NCBI GenBank assembly: GCA_964386435.1 | Contig: CAYLSV010000004.1 | Coordinates: 21,637 to 85,636 of the forward strand | Origin: CAYLSV01 sp964386435 | GTDB taxonomy: Bacteria > Planctomycetota > Phycisphaerae > Tepidisphaerales > Tepidisphaeraceae | DNA length: 64,000 nt | Direction of reading: 5' to 3' | Part shown: positions 32,734 through 41,729 of the stretch, one piece after another | Layout: each line of letters starts with the position of its first letter | How positions within the stretch are numbered: position 1 is the first letter of the stretch | Program-made: the position numbers and the translations under genes | Notes under the pieces: model-generated | The model's database searches: none | Told to the model about the DNA's origin: nothing | The model's input: the letters and a program-made list of their open reading frames with translations, nothing else

Positions 32734-33873
32734 ATGCGTGTGACGTTTGTCCTTCCCTTCGCCGGCCTGGCCGGCGGCATTCGCGTGGCGGCGATTTACG
32801 CCCGCGAGCTGCACCGCCGCGGCCACACGGTGACGGCCGTGAGCCTCACGCCCCGGCGGCCGGACTTTCGCCACAAGCTGCGCTCACTGCTGCACTTGCG
32901 CGGCTGGGCGACGGGCGTGGAGACGGAAAAGGGCCACTTCCACGACGTGCCGTTCGAGCACCGCGTGCTGCCGCACACCGGCCCGGTCACGGCCGAGGAG
33001 GTGCCCGACGCCGACGTCGTGATCGGCACCTGGTGGGAAACGGCCCAGTGGATCAACGACTTCCCCGCCAGCAAGGGGGCCAAGGTCTATTTCATCCAGC
33101 ACGACGAGACGCAGTTCGATTACCACGACGGCAGCGTGCGGCAAAAGGTCGAGGCGACCTGGCGGATGCCGATGTACAAGATCGTCGTCGCCCAGTGGCT
33201 GGCCGACTTGGCGCGGGGCAAGTACGACGTGAGCCAGGTGGCCGTGGTGCCCAACGGCGTCGATCTGGAGCAGTTTCAACCGTCCGGCGAGCGGCAGCTG
33301 AGCCGGCCGCCCACGGTCGGGTTCGTGTACGCCCGCAGCCACTTCAAGGCGGTGGACGTGATGAACGAGGCGGTGGAGCTGGCCCGCCGACAGGAGCCGA
33401 AGCTGAAGCTGGTGGCGTTCGGGGCGACGGTGCCCGAGGGGAATCTGGCGTTGCCGGAGCCGAACACGTTCCACCTCAAGCCCGAGCAGGAGTCGCTGCG
33501 GGAGATTTACAGCGCGGCCGACGTGTGGCTGATGGGCAGCCGCAGCGAGGGGTTCGGGCTGCCGATCCTGGAAGCGATGGCCTGCGGCACGCCGGTGGTC
33601 GCCACGCCCACCGGGGCCGCCCCGGAGCTTTTGGCCGGCGGGGGCGGGCTGCTCGCCAAGCCGCAGGACGCGCTGGACATCGCCCGGAACTTGCTGAAAA
33701 TCACGGGCGCCGGCGAGGAGCCGTGGCGTCAATACAGTCAGGCCGCGCTGGCCACCGCTCAGCAGCACGCTTGGGGCCGCAGCCACGACGCGTTCGAGGG
33801 GCACTTGCTCCGCGCCGCCGAGGGTGTCCCGGCCGACCGGCCGCCGGTGCGGAACGAGGCGGTGCCGGCCTGA
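32734..33873 (+). CDS. GT4 family glycosyltransferase
   Basis: A 379-residue GT-B enzyme: MRVTFVLPFAGLAGGIRVAA with the glycine-rich N-terminal loop, VVPNGVDLEQFQPSG, and the EX7E region GSRSEGFGLPILEAMACGTP that binds the nucleotide sugar. It transfers a sugar from an NDP-sugar with retention. It sits between the GT2 run and the O-antigen polymerase-like gene, all on the same strand, which suggests a shared polysaccharide pathway. Confidence 0.93.
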   Translation: MRVTFVLPFAGLAGGIRVAAIYARELHRRGHTVTAVSLTPRRPDFRHKLRSLLHLRGWATGVETEKGHFHDVPFEHRVLPHTGPVTAEEVPDADVVIGTWWETAQWINDFPASKGAKVYFIQHDETQFDYHDGSVRQKVEATWRMPMYKIVVAQWLADLARGKYDVSQVAVVPNGVDLEQFQPSGERQLSRPPTVGFVYARSHFKAVDVMNEAVELARRQEPKLKLVAFGATVPEGNLALPEPNTFHLKPEQESLREIYSAADVWLMGSRSEGFGLPILEAMACGTPVVATPTGAAPELLAGGGGLLAKPQDALDIARNLLKITGAGEEPWRQYSQAALATAQQHAWGRSHDAFEGHLLRAAEGVPADRPPVRNEAVPA

Positions 33874-33910
33874 GGTCGGAGACGGGGAAGGGTTTGCCGA
33901 GGGTTGAAGC

Positions 33911-35323
33911 ATGTCGCTGATCGCGTTGCTCATTCTGTTTCTCGCCAGCGTCGGCGTCACGTTCTTCTACGGGCCCAAGTGGGTCTTCCCGTACGTGCTG
34001 CTGCCGGCGGTGCTGCTGCTGTTCAGCGTCAGGCCCTACCCGGTGCAGTTCATCCCCGACGTCACGGCGGTGGCGGCGGTCATCTACGGCGTGCTGGTGG
34101 TGCTGCCGTTCCGCGGCAACGCCGGCGAGCCGTTGCCCAGGCTGATCGGGCTCGACTACCTGGTCCTAATCGTCACGGGGCTGGCGATCATCTCCAACGT
34201 CTACCACAAGGGGCCGTGGGAGGGCGTCTCGACGGCGGGCAACGAGGCGCTGACTTACGTCGGGCCCTACTTCTTGGGGCGGCTGGCGCTGTTCGATTTG
34301 CACGTGCGGCGGGCGTCGCTGAAAGTGCTGAGCCTGATCGCCATCGGGCTGCTGCCGCTGGCGCTGTACGAGTGGCGGCTGGCGCCGTTCCAGGTCAGCC
34401 GCTGGCTCGAGTTGGCCGGGCTCACCGACGTGCACAACGCCCAGACCATGCCGCGGTTCGGCTTCTACCGGACGATGACCGTCTTCCCCCACCCGATCGA
34501 CACCGGCAACGCCATGGCGTTGGTGGCCGGGCTGATCGCGGCGTTGGCGGTGAGCGTCGGTCGGAAGCTGACGGAGCCGGCGGTGCTGTTCCCGCTGGGG
34601 GCCGCGTTGATGGTCGCATTGACGGCGATGAGCTTCACGACGTTTATGGTTTTAGCGTTGGCGGTGGCGATCGCGGTGGTGATGTACAAGGTGCCGGCCC
34701 TGGGCGGACAGGCGCTTTTGGTGGTGGCGGTGATCTACATCGGCGGCGTGCTGACCACGGCGTACCTGATCAACCAGCCGTTCGTCGGGGCCGAGGACAA
34801 CACGCTGGCGGCCAGCGCTGAAATGCGGAAGCTGATCGTGCAGGTGACGTGGGAGTACGGCAGCCGCGGCAACCTGCTGGGGCTGGGCGACGCCGAGAAC
34901 CTCGACTTGCCCGGCCTCCACTACGGCAGCATCGACAACGCGTACATGCTCATGATCCTGGAGCGGGGCTGGCTGTACCTGATCGGGTTCTTGAGCTTGG
35001 GCGTGGCGCTGGCCGTGCCGCTGGGCCGGGCGATCACGCGGCTGCCGATCGGCGAGCAGCGGCTGCCGCTGATCCTCGGGTTCGTCAGCGTGGTGGCGAC
35101 GATGGCCGGGATGTACACGGTGTTTTTCGGGTTCAGCTACGCGGTTCTGTGGATGATGACGCTGGGCCTGACGGCGTCGATGACGCAGTACGTCCGCGAG
35201 CAAACGAGCGTGGTGGCGAGCCCCATGGTCCGCGGCGTAGTCGCCAATCCGGCCATGCCCCGCGTGGGCCGCCCGGTGGGCGAGACGATCCGCCCGTCGC
35301 CCCTGCGGGCGCTGGGGCGGTGA
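33911..35323 (+). CDS. O-antigen ligase/polymerase-like membrane protein
   Basis: 470 residues with about ten to twelve hydrophobic segments, beginning MSLIALLILFLASVGVTFFY. A long periplasmic loop (about 290-335) carries YGSRGNLLGLGDAENLDLPG and GSIDNAYMLMILERGWLYLI, with NAYMLMILERG in the position of the Wzy/WaaL family's conserved loop. Probably polymerises or ligates glycan units from the neighbouring transferases. It could also be a PelG- or EpsE-like exporter, but the loop favours the ligase superfamily. Confidence 0.8.
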   Translation: MSLIALLILFLASVGVTFFYGPKWVFPYVLLPAVLLLFSVRPYPVQFIPDVTAVAAVIYGVLVVLPFRGNAGEPLPRLIGLDYLVLIVTGLAIISNVYHKGPWEGVSTAGNEALTYVGPYFLGRLALFDLHVRRASLKVLSLIAIGLLPLALYEWRLAPFQVSRWLELAGLTDVHNAQTMPRFGFYRTMTVFPHPIDTGNAMALVAGLIAALAVSVGRKLTEPAVLFPLGAALMVALTAMSFTTFMVLALAVAIAVVMYKVPALGGQALLVVAVIYIGGVLTTAYLINQPFVGAEDNTLAASAEMRKLIVQVTWEYGSRGNLLGLGDAENLDLPGLHYGSIDNAYMLMILERGWLYLIGFLSLGVALAVPLGRAITRLPIGEQRLPLILGFVSVVATMAGMYTVFFGFSYAVLWMMTLGLTASMTQYVREQTSVVASPMVRGVVANPAMPRVGRPVGETIRPSPLRALGR

Positions 35324-35334
35324 GCGTGTTCGCC

Positions 35335-35427
35335 CCGGACCTGTGCCGCGTAGCGGCGGGGCTTCACCCGGAGTTGGAGTCGAGGGGACAGCGGGCGCAG
35401 CCCCGCCGCTACGCGGCGGAGGTCCGG
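35335..35427. repeat. Long imperfect inverted repeat, TAGC-GCGGGGCT family (copy 1)
   Basis: Arms CCGCGTAGCGGCGGGGCT (35346-35363) and AGCCCCGCCGCTACGCGG (35399-35416) are perfect complements, and the pairing extends outward to 35335 and 35427 with a few mismatches. It lies in the 238-bp gap before murJ. It shares its core with copies at 42838-42947 and 49699-49810. The rest of the gap shows nothing clear. Confidence 0.8.
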
Positions 35428-35561
35428 AGCGATCGCCAACTCGGTCACGATCTTGCGTCATTAGCGCGCGGACCCGCACGGCCGGAAGCGCGGGGCGGGC
35501 CCCGCAGCTACTGCCCCCTCGCCACCTGCCGCATCGCGGCTGCTCCTAACCTCACCGCCCC

Positions 35562-37106
35562 ATGACCCGCTCGGCCACGGCGCACGCCAAGGTGATGGCG
35601 GCGTTCATCTTCCTCTCGCGCCTGCTCGGACTCGCGCGGGAGTCGGTCGCCGCGGCCGTGTTCGGGTCCGGCGGGGCTTGGGCGGCGTTCACGTTCGCGT
35701 TCACGCTGCCGAATCTGTTCCGCAAATTGCTGGGCGAAGGGGCACTCTCGGCGGCGTTCATCCCGGCGTATGCGGCCGAGCGGGCCAAGGGACGAGACCA
35801 TCGGGCGACGCGGCTGGCCGGGGCGACGCTGCGGGCGCAGCTGCTGATCCTGCTGGGCGTGGTCATCGTCGGCGAGGCGGTGCTGGGCGGGCTGCTGCTG
35901 CTGGCGGATGAGCCGCAGACGATCTTGGCGCTGGTGCTGGGCATGGTCATGCTGCCCTACGTCGTGCTCGTCTGCTCGGCGGCGCTGCTCTCGGGCGTGT
36001 TGCAGGTGCACGGCCGCTTCGGCATCACCGCGGCGACGGCGGCAGCGCTGAACCTGGCCCTCATCGCCGCCATCGCGCTCGGGGCATGGTTTTTCGACAA
36101 CCCGACGACAATCGTCGTGATCGTGGCGATCGGCGTGCTGGTGGCGGGCATGGTGCAGGTGGCGATGCTGGTGCCGGGGCTGCGGGCGAGCGGGTTTCGA
36201 CTCGGCCGCGGGCGGGTCTGGACGCCCGCGGTGCGGCGGGTGCTGTGGGCGAGCGTGCCGGTGGCCATCGGGGCGAGCGTGATGCAGATCGGCGTGCTGC
36301 TGGACAAGGGCATCAGCTTCGGCCTCGCCGGCGACGCGGGCTGGCAGCCGCTGGCGGACGGGGCAATCAACCGGCTCAACTGGGCCCAATTCCTCTACCA
36401 GTTCCCGCTGGGCGTTTTCGCCGTCGCGCTGGGCACGGCGATCTTCCCCCGCCTCTCGGCCGAGGCGGCGACGGATTTGCCCCGCTTCCGCAGCGGCTTG
36501 CGGGACGGCGTGGAGGCGGCGTTGTTCATCGGGTTGCCGGCGTCGGTGGGGCTGGTGATGGTCGCCGAGCCGACGGTGAAGCTGCTGTTTTTCCGCGGGG
36601 CGTTCGATTCGTTCGACCTCGAGTGGACGGTGCGGAGCACAATGTGGTACGCCAGCGGCATCTGGGCGTACTCGCTCTTGCAAATCGTCAGCCGCGGCTA
36701 CTACGCGCTGGGCGACACGCGGACGCCGACGATTTGGGCGGGCATCAACCTCGTGGCGAACCTCGCCGTCGAGCTGCCGCTGTTGTGGACGCCGCTGCGG
36801 GAGAGCGGCATGGCCGTGGCGACGGCGACGGTGTTCGGCATCCAGGCGCCGCTGATGCTGTGGCTGCTAAGCCGCCGGGCGGGCGGAATCGGGCTGCGCG
36901 GCTCGATCGGCGTCGTGGGCAAAATGCTCATCGCGACAACGCTGATGGCCGCCACCCTCGCCGCCCTGCCGCTGCTGCCAAGCTGGACGAGTTGGCACAG
37001 CGGCCTGAAGCTGGCGGTGCAGCTGCCGATCGGCGGCGCGGTGTACTTCACCGCGTGCCACGTGCTGGGCGTGCGGTGGGCCGCGCGGCTGCTGCGGCGG
37101 GGATGA
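35562..37106 (+). CDS. murJ: MurJ/MVF-family lipid-linked oligosaccharide flippase
   Basis: 514 residues with about 14 transmembrane segments: FLSRLLGLARESVAAAVFGS at the start, AFTLPNLFRKLLGEGALSAA with conserved Arg residues, and INRLNWAQFLYQFPLGVFAV in the middle. These match MurJ, which flips lipid II for peptidoglycan. Because it follows a glycosyltransferase/polymerase cluster, it may instead serve that glycan, as a Wzx-like exporter would. The start is the ATG at 35562. Confidence 0.88.
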   Translation: MTRSATAHAKVMAAFIFLSRLLGLARESVAAAVFGSGGAWAAFTFAFTLPNLFRKLLGEGALSAAFIPAYAAERAKGRDHRATRLAGATLRAQLLILLGVVIVGEAVLGGLLLLADEPQTILALVLGMVMLPYVVLVCSAALLSGVLQVHGRFGITAATAAALNLALIAAIALGAWFFDNPTTIVVIVAIGVLVAGMVQVAMLVPGLRASGFRLGRGRVWTPAVRRVLWASVPVAIGASVMQIGVLLDKGISFGLAGDAGWQPLADGAINRLNWAQFLYQFPLGVFAVALGTAIFPRLSAEAATDLPRFRSGLRDGVEAALFIGLPASVGLVMVAEPTVKLLFFRGAFDSFDLEWTVRSTMWYASGIWAYSLLQIVSRGYYALGDTRTPTIWAGINLVANLAVELPLLWTPLRESGMAVATATVFGIQAPLMLWLLSRRAGGIGLRGSIGVVGKMLIATTLMAATLAALPLLPSWTSWHSGLKLAVQLPIGGAVYFTACHVLGVRWAARLLRRG

Positions 37107-37113
37107 GTCTGAT

Positions 37114-38529
37114 TTACTCCCGATACCCCGTCAGCAGGTTCGGCCCGTCGCGTTTGCCGTCGAGCAGCACCTGCCGCAGCTTCGCCTCGCGACTGTCGAC
37201 GGCATCGGCGTCCAGGCCCTTCGCCTGCTCGCGGGCCTCCTCGATCGTCAATTCGGCCTCGTTCCAAAGCGCCGTCCGCTGAGCGTCGTCGCGGGCGGCG
37301 AGGCCGCAGGTGAGGATGACTTCCAGCAGCCGCAGCTGCACGTTGAAGCTGCCGCGGGCCGCCTGCCGGATCGGGGCGAAGCAGCCGTGGACAAAGCTGG
37401 TGTAATCGACCTGCTGCACCACGACGCGGACCACCCCGTCCTCGTCCCGCCGCCGCGGACCAGGAATGACAATCCGGCCCATCCGCGCGATGGCCGCGCC
37501 CAAACGGTCCAACGCGTTCATTGCCGTGAACGGGTCGTTGATACCCGGCGACAGCGCCCGCAAGGCCAGCTCCAGCAACTGGTCGCGGGCGAACTCCAGA
37601 TCCTGCGCCAGCGTCCGCGACGGCCCAATCTGCACGTGCGGCCGCAGCGTACCGGCCTCGGCAAAACTCGGCGGCTTGACGAGCATCAGCGCCGACCCTT
37701 CGGCCACATACGATCCCGGCCGGTGGAGCATGAACACCGTCCCGTCATGCCCCACCGCCTCGGCGAACAGGCCGCGGTAATCGATTGATTCGATGTACCC
37801 GCTGCGCACGGCCCACACCTGCGCGACCTCGCTGCCGCCGCCCTCGAACCCTTCGATGGCGTCGAGCGATTTATCGCCGTTCTGCGCACCGTCGTCGATG
37901 CCGCAGGCGACGTTGTCGAGCGTGTCGATCAGGCCGTCGAGTTCGGTGCCCACGTCGTTGATCACGTGCGACGGCTGGAAGCCCGAGGCGAGGTGCTGCA
38001 GGAAGTAGATCAGCACCGCCAGCGACAACATGGCCAGCGCCAGCGCAACCGTCACCGACACGTGCGGCACGAACAGCACGTCGGCGTCGCCCCCGCGGAC
38101 GTCGGGCAGCACGGTGAGGCAAAACACGAACGTGCCCAGGAACACGCCGAGCGTGAACTGGTTGCCGCGGTCGGCGATGAACTGCCGCAACAGCCGCGGC
38201 CCGAGCTGGCTGCTGGCGAGGGTCAGGGCACCCACCGTGATCGAGAAAACCGTGCCCGCCACGCCAATCGCGCTGCCGGCGACCGTGCCCAGAAGCACGC
38301 GGGCACCGCTGGCGTTGCCGTCGAAGATCAAGCCGAACAGCGGCTCGCCGTCGATGTCCTGCATCTGCACGAACCGGCCGTCGATCCACGGCAGCAGGAA
38401 GCCCAGCCCGAACGCCCCCGCGCACATCAGCGCCGGCAGGAACCAGAACCGCGTCCGCAGCCACTCCAGCCAGTTCGCCGCCCAAGTGGGCAACGCCCGC
38501 CGCAGCCGGGAGTTGTGGAGTCGAGGCAC
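37114..38529 (-). CDS. DUF2254 family membrane protein
   Basis: 471 residues with four transmembrane segments in the first 180 residues (PALMCAGAFGLGFLLPWIDG; VLLGTVAGSAIGVAGTVFSI; TLGVFLGTFVFCLTVLP; and VTVALALAMLSLAVLIYFL) and a soluble C-terminal part. GTVFSITVGALTLASSQLGP and PRLLRQFIADRGNQFTLG are typical of DUF2254. The role of the family is unknown. It is convergent with murJ, with 7 bp between. Confidence 0.88.
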   Translation of the reverse strand: MPRLHNSRLRRALPTWAANWLEWLRTRFWFLPALMCAGAFGLGFLLPWIDGRFVQMQDIDGEPLFGLIFDGNASGARVLLGTVAGSAIGVAGTVFSITVGALTLASSQLGPRLLRQFIADRGNQFTLGVFLGTFVFCLTVLPDVRGGDADVLFVPHVSVTVALALAMLSLAVLIYFLQHLASGFQPSHVINDVGTELDGLIDTLDNVACGIDDGAQNGDKSLDAIEGFEGGGSEVAQVWAVRSGYIESIDYRGLFAEAVGHDGTVFMLHRPGSYVAEGSALMLVKPPSFAEAGTLRPHVQIGPSRTLAQDLEFARDQLLELALRALSPGINDPFTAMNALDRLGAAIARMGRIVIPGPRRRDEDGVVRVVVQQVDYTSFVHGCFAPIRQAARGSFNVQLRLLEVILTCGLAARDDAQRTALWNEAELTIEEAREQAKGLDADAVDSREAKLRQVLLDGKRDGPNLLTGYRE

Positions 38530-38663
38530 GGCCGCAGCCTACCACACGCCCACGGCCCGGGTTTCAGCAGAACGTTGGGGCGACGACAACGGCCCTGACA
38601 GGCCCCAATGGATCCCGGCGAATCGCGGTGGATCGCGGCCGGCGGGCGGGCAACACTGCGGGC

Positions 38664-40205
38664 ATGTCCAACGCCCTGGCCCGCCTCGATCTGATGACCC
38701 CCGACGTCGGCGGCCGGGGCGATGCCTTAAGCGTTCGCAGTTGCATTGACGGGCAGACGCTGGCGAGCGTCAACCAGCACACGCCGGAACAGGTCGGGGA
38801 CGCGGCCAAGGCGGCGCACGCGGCGTTCCTCGAATGGCGCGTCGTGCCGGGGCCGATCCGCGGCGAGTTCGTGCGGCGGCTGGGCAACAAGCTGCGCGAA
38901 CGCAAAAGCGACCTTGCCGAGATCGTCACCCTCGAAGCCGGCAAGACGACGCAGGAGGCGCTGGGCGAGGTGCAGGAAATGATCGACATCTGCGACTTCG
39001 CCGTGGGCCTTTCGCGGCAGTTGTACGGCCTGACGATCCAGAGTGAGCGGCCGGGGCATCGGATGATGGAGCAATGGCAGCCGATCGGGCCGATCGCGGT
39101 CATCAGCGCGTTCAACTTCCCCGTGGCCGTGTGGGCGTGGAACGCGGCGCTGGCGTTCGTCTGCGGCGACCCGACCGTCTGGAAACCCAGCGAGAAGACG
39201 CCCTTCACCGCCCTCGCGTGCCAAAAGATTCTGGACGAGACGATTTCCGACAGTGCCGACCTGAACGTGCCGGCGAAGCTGGGGCAGGTGGTGATCGGAG
39301 CCCGCGACGTCGGCGAGGCGCTGACCTCCGACGCCCACTTCCCGCTGGTGTCGGCGACGGGGAGCGTGCGCATGGGCCGGGAGGTCGGGCAGGTGGTGGC
39401 GAAGCGGCTGGGGCGGTGCCTCCTGGAATTGGGCGGCAACAACGGCTGCGTCGTGACGCCGTCGGCGGACATGGAGCTGGCCGTGCGGGCGATCACCTTC
39501 GCCGCCTTCGGCACGGCCGGGCAACGCTGCACCACGCTCCGCCGGCTGATCGTCCACGAGTCGCTCGTCGGCTCGCTCGTGCCGCGGCTGAAGCAGGTGG
39601 CCGGCTCGCTCAAGGCCGGCGACCCGCGGGAAGACGGCGTCCTGCTCGGCCCGCTGATCGACCAGGCGAGCTACGACGCGATGCAGAAGTCGCTGGAGAT
39701 TGCCAAGCAGCACAGCGGCATCATCACCGGCGGCGAGCGTGTGACCGAAGGCGTGCCGACCGGCGGCTACTACGTCCGCCCGGCGTTCGTCGAGGGACTG
39801 GACGCCTCGGCCGAGATCGTGCGGGAGGAGACGTTCGCCCCGATCCTGTACGTGCTGCCGTACAAAACGCTGGACGAGGCGATCGCGATGCACAACGCCG
39901 TGCCGCAGGGGTTGTCGAGCGCGATCTTAACAAGCGACGTCCGCGAGGCCGAGTTGTTCGTCAGCCCCGCCGGCAGCGACTGCGGCATCGCGAACGTGAA
40001 CATCGGCACCAGCGGCGCCGAGATCGGCGGCGCGTTCGGCGGCGAAAAAGAGACCGGTGGCGGCCGGGAGTCGGGCAGCGACGCCTGGAAAAACTACATG
40101 CGTCGCCAAACCAACACGATCAACTACTCCGCCGACCTGCCCCTGGCCCAAGGCATCAAATTCGACCTCGGCGACGGCATTGCCGGCACCGACGTGGCGG
40201 AGTGA
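38664..40205 (+). CDS. Aldehyde dehydrogenase, ALDH7 / alpha-aminoadipic semialdehyde dehydrogenase type
   Basis: 513 residues from MSNALARLDLMTPDVGGRGD. NAD-binding and catalytic motifs: FNFPVAVWAWNAALAFVCGD, LLELGGNNGC with the catalytic Glu, and FGTAGQRCTTLRRLIVHES with the catalytic Cys. The ending INTSG-like NIGTSGAEIGGAFGGEKETG is characteristic of ALDH7 (antiquitin), which oxidises alpha-aminoadipic semialdehyde in lysine breakdown. Neighbours give no pathway support, so the substrate rests on family resemblance. Confidence 0.92.
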   Translation: MSNALARLDLMTPDVGGRGDALSVRSCIDGQTLASVNQHTPEQVGDAAKAAHAAFLEWRVVPGPIRGEFVRRLGNKLRERKSDLAEIVTLEAGKTTQEALGEVQEMIDICDFAVGLSRQLYGLTIQSERPGHRMMEQWQPIGPIAVISAFNFPVAVWAWNAALAFVCGDPTVWKPSEKTPFTALACQKILDETISDSADLNVPAKLGQVVIGARDVGEALTSDAHFPLVSATGSVRMGREVGQVVAKRLGRCLLELGGNNGCVVTPSADMELAVRAITFAAFGTAGQRCTTLRRLIVHESLVGSLVPRLKQVAGSLKAGDPREDGVLLGPLIDQASYDAMQKSLEIAKQHSGIITGGERVTEGVPTGGYYVRPAFVEGLDASAEIVREETFAPILYVLPYKTLDEAIAMHNAVPQGLSSAILTSDVREAELFVSPAGSDCGIANVNIGTSGAEIGGAFGGEKETGGGRESGSDAWKNYMRRQTNTINYSADLPLAQGIKFDLGDGIAGTDVAE

Positions 40206-40227
40206 GCGGACCACTCTTGATGGACGG

Positions 40228-40268
40228 AAGAAGCCGCGGGGGAACGCGGCGCTCTCCCCTCGGCTTCT
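40228..40268. repeat. Palindromic REP-like unit near the transposase
   Basis: AGAAGCCGCGGGGGAACGCG is followed by GCGCTCTCCCCTCGGCTTCT, giving a hairpin with AGAAGCCG arms. It shares the AGAAGCCG-GGGG core with the four copies bordering the IS200-like gene to the right, about 620 bp away. Confidence 0.65.
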
Positions 40269-40321
40269 CCCCGCGCGTTTGACGCACCGGGCGGTACGCG
40301 CCCGCGCCGTATGCTGCGTTC

Positions 40322-40849
40322 ATGGTCCGCCTGCTCGTCGCGTTGGTTGCCATGCTCGCCGGGGTGTGGGCCGGGGTGTTGTTGATGATGTTCATCTTCG
40401 CCTCGCTCAGCTTCGGCCGCGAGACGGACGGGGCAAGCTTTACCGACGCCCGGCTGCTGATGTTCGAGCTCACCGAGAACACGCAGCTCATTCTCGCCGG
40501 CCTGACCCTGCTGGCGACGATCGGCCTCGCGATCTTCACCCGCCGCCAACTCGCGTACCTGCTGGCGGCGCTGGCACTTGTCGCCGCGCTCGCCGCCGTC
40601 GCCCTGCCGCTCTTGGTCACCGGGCCGATGGAGCAGATCCGCCTCGATCTCCTCACGGACGGCCAAGCCCCCAGCGACTCACCCGACTACATGCGCCTGC
40701 ACGGGTTCAGCTTCGCCCTCTACCTGCTGACCGGCGTGATCGCGTTGGTGCTCGCCCCGCTCGCGACGCTTGTGCGGCCGCGGCGGGAGGCGGATCGGGT
40801 GGACGCGTACGAGCGGGAGCTGCGCCGGGGACGCGACGCCCGGCGGTGA
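40322..40849 (+). CDS. Four-helix membrane protein, possibly DUF4149-like
   Basis: A 175-residue protein with four hydrophobic segments: LLVALVAMLAGVWAGVLLMM; LILAGLTLLATIGLAIF; YLLAALALVAALAAVALPLL; and FALYLLTGVIALVLAPLATL. The polar stretch YMRLHGFSFALY before the last helix resembles the LHG motif of DUF4149 membrane proteins. The tail is basic. Function unknown. Confidence 0.7.
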   Translation: MVRLLVALVAMLAGVWAGVLLMMFIFASLSFGRETDGASFTDARLLMFELTENTQLILAGLTLLATIGLAIFTRRQLAYLLAALALVAALAAVALPLLVTGPMEQIRLDLLTDGQAPSDSPDYMRLHGFSFALYLLTGVIALVLAPLATLVRPRREADRVDAYERELRRGRDARR

Positions 40850-40852
40850 GGT

Positions 40853-41662
40853 TCAGGTTATGTCGGGAGGTGCTGGGTCCGCGGGACCCGGGTGATCGCT
40901 TCGCTCTCCCCTCGGCTTCTCTTGAGCTTCCCAATCCGCAACACGCGCCGGATCCGGGTCGGGTGATTTTTGCTCCTCGGGAGAAGCCGAGGGGTGAGCG
41001 GAGCGAACACCCGGGTCGGCCCTCTTGCGCACCACGGGCTCGGGCAACGGATCTCGGGACGTCCACAGCACCGCGCCTTCACCACCGTGACGACAGATGT
41101 AGTTGAAAGCGTTCCGCTGGTGCCCAGCGTCGCGGATGGTGCGAATGCTCTGCCCCGGCGCCCACACGGGTCGCGGAATGTGCTTGGCGATCGCCAGCGA
41201 CATGCGGCGCTTGAGGGCGTGGATGATCTGGTCGGCGGCGGCTCCCGTCGGCAGCGCGTGAAGCGCGTGGACGTGGTTCGCCCCCACCAACACCACCAGC
41301 GGCACGCAGCCGGCGTCGGCCATCTTGCGCACCGCGACGCCCAACGCCGCACGGCACGAAGCCGCATCGAGCTTCACCGCGTCGCCCGCCCGCCCCCGTG
41401 CCCACACGTTCAAGCCGCCGTGCTCGCCGGGTGGCGGCGGGTTCTTGTAGTCGCCGCTGGAGTGGATGCGGTGGCGGCGGTCGCGGAAGCCGCGGGGATC
41501 GCCGTGAAGCCAGGAGTTGCGGGTGTGGAGGATGAGGTGGACCCAGCGGTGGCGGGGCGGGAGTTGAAGGTCTTGTCGGGTGAGGAATCTTGGACGCGCG
41601 GAACCCGGGTGATCGCTGCGCTCTCCCCTCGGCTTCTCTTGCTGTTGTGAATCATCCGGCAT
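40853..41662 (-). CDS. IS200/RAYT-like transposase with REP repeats inside the reading frame
   Basis: 269 residues from the ATG at 41662, with GGAGG upstream. The core (about 38-200) has the HUH-nuclease His motif GANHVHALHALP and a tyrosine in RNAFNYICRHGG; both fit the REP-associated tyrosine transposases. It also has HLILHTRNSWLHGDPRGFRD and DYKNPPPPGEHGGLN. Residues 8-20 and 247-259 are the same peptide QEKPRGERSDHPG, because a REP-like repeat is translated at each end of the gene. Such enzymes move their cognate REP elements. Whether the tails are needed is unknown. Confidence 0.8.
   Translation of the reverse strand: MPDDSQQQEKPRGERSDHPGSARPRFLTRQDLQLPPRHRWVHLILHTRNSWLHGDPRGFRDRRHRIHSSGDYKNPPPPGEHGGLNVWARGRAGDAVKLDAASCRAALGVAVRKMADAGCVPLVVLVGANHVHALHALPTGAAADQIIHALKRRMSLAIAKHIPRPVWAPGQSIRTIRDAGHQRNAFNYICRHGGEGAVLWTSRDPLPEPVVRKRADPGVRSAHPSASPEEQKSPDPDPARVADWEAQEKPRGERSDHPGPADPAPPDIT
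40885..41024. repeat. Inverted REP-like pair at the 3' end of the transposase gene
   Basis: Copy R2 (about 40885-40922, minus strand) and copy R3 (about 40978-41024, plus strand) share AGAAGCCGAGGGG-GAGCG, then AGCGA-CACCCGGGT, in opposite orientation, forming a BIME-like pair. Both lie inside the reading frame (residues about 214-231 and 247-259). Confidence 0.85.
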
Positions 41663-41717
41663 GTTCACTCCCTCCCAAAGAAGCCGCGGGGTGAGCGGAG
41701 CGAACACCCGGGTCCGG
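41597..41717. repeat. Inverted REP-like pair at the 5' end of the transposase gene
   Basis: Copy R4 (about 41597-41643, minus strand) encodes residues 8-20 of the transposase, and copy R5 (about 41677-41717, plus strand) lies just upstream of its ribosome-binding site. The arrangement is the same as at the other end, so the gene is bracketed by two inverted pairs. Confidence 0.85.
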
Positions 41718-41729
41718 CGCACTGGGAAA

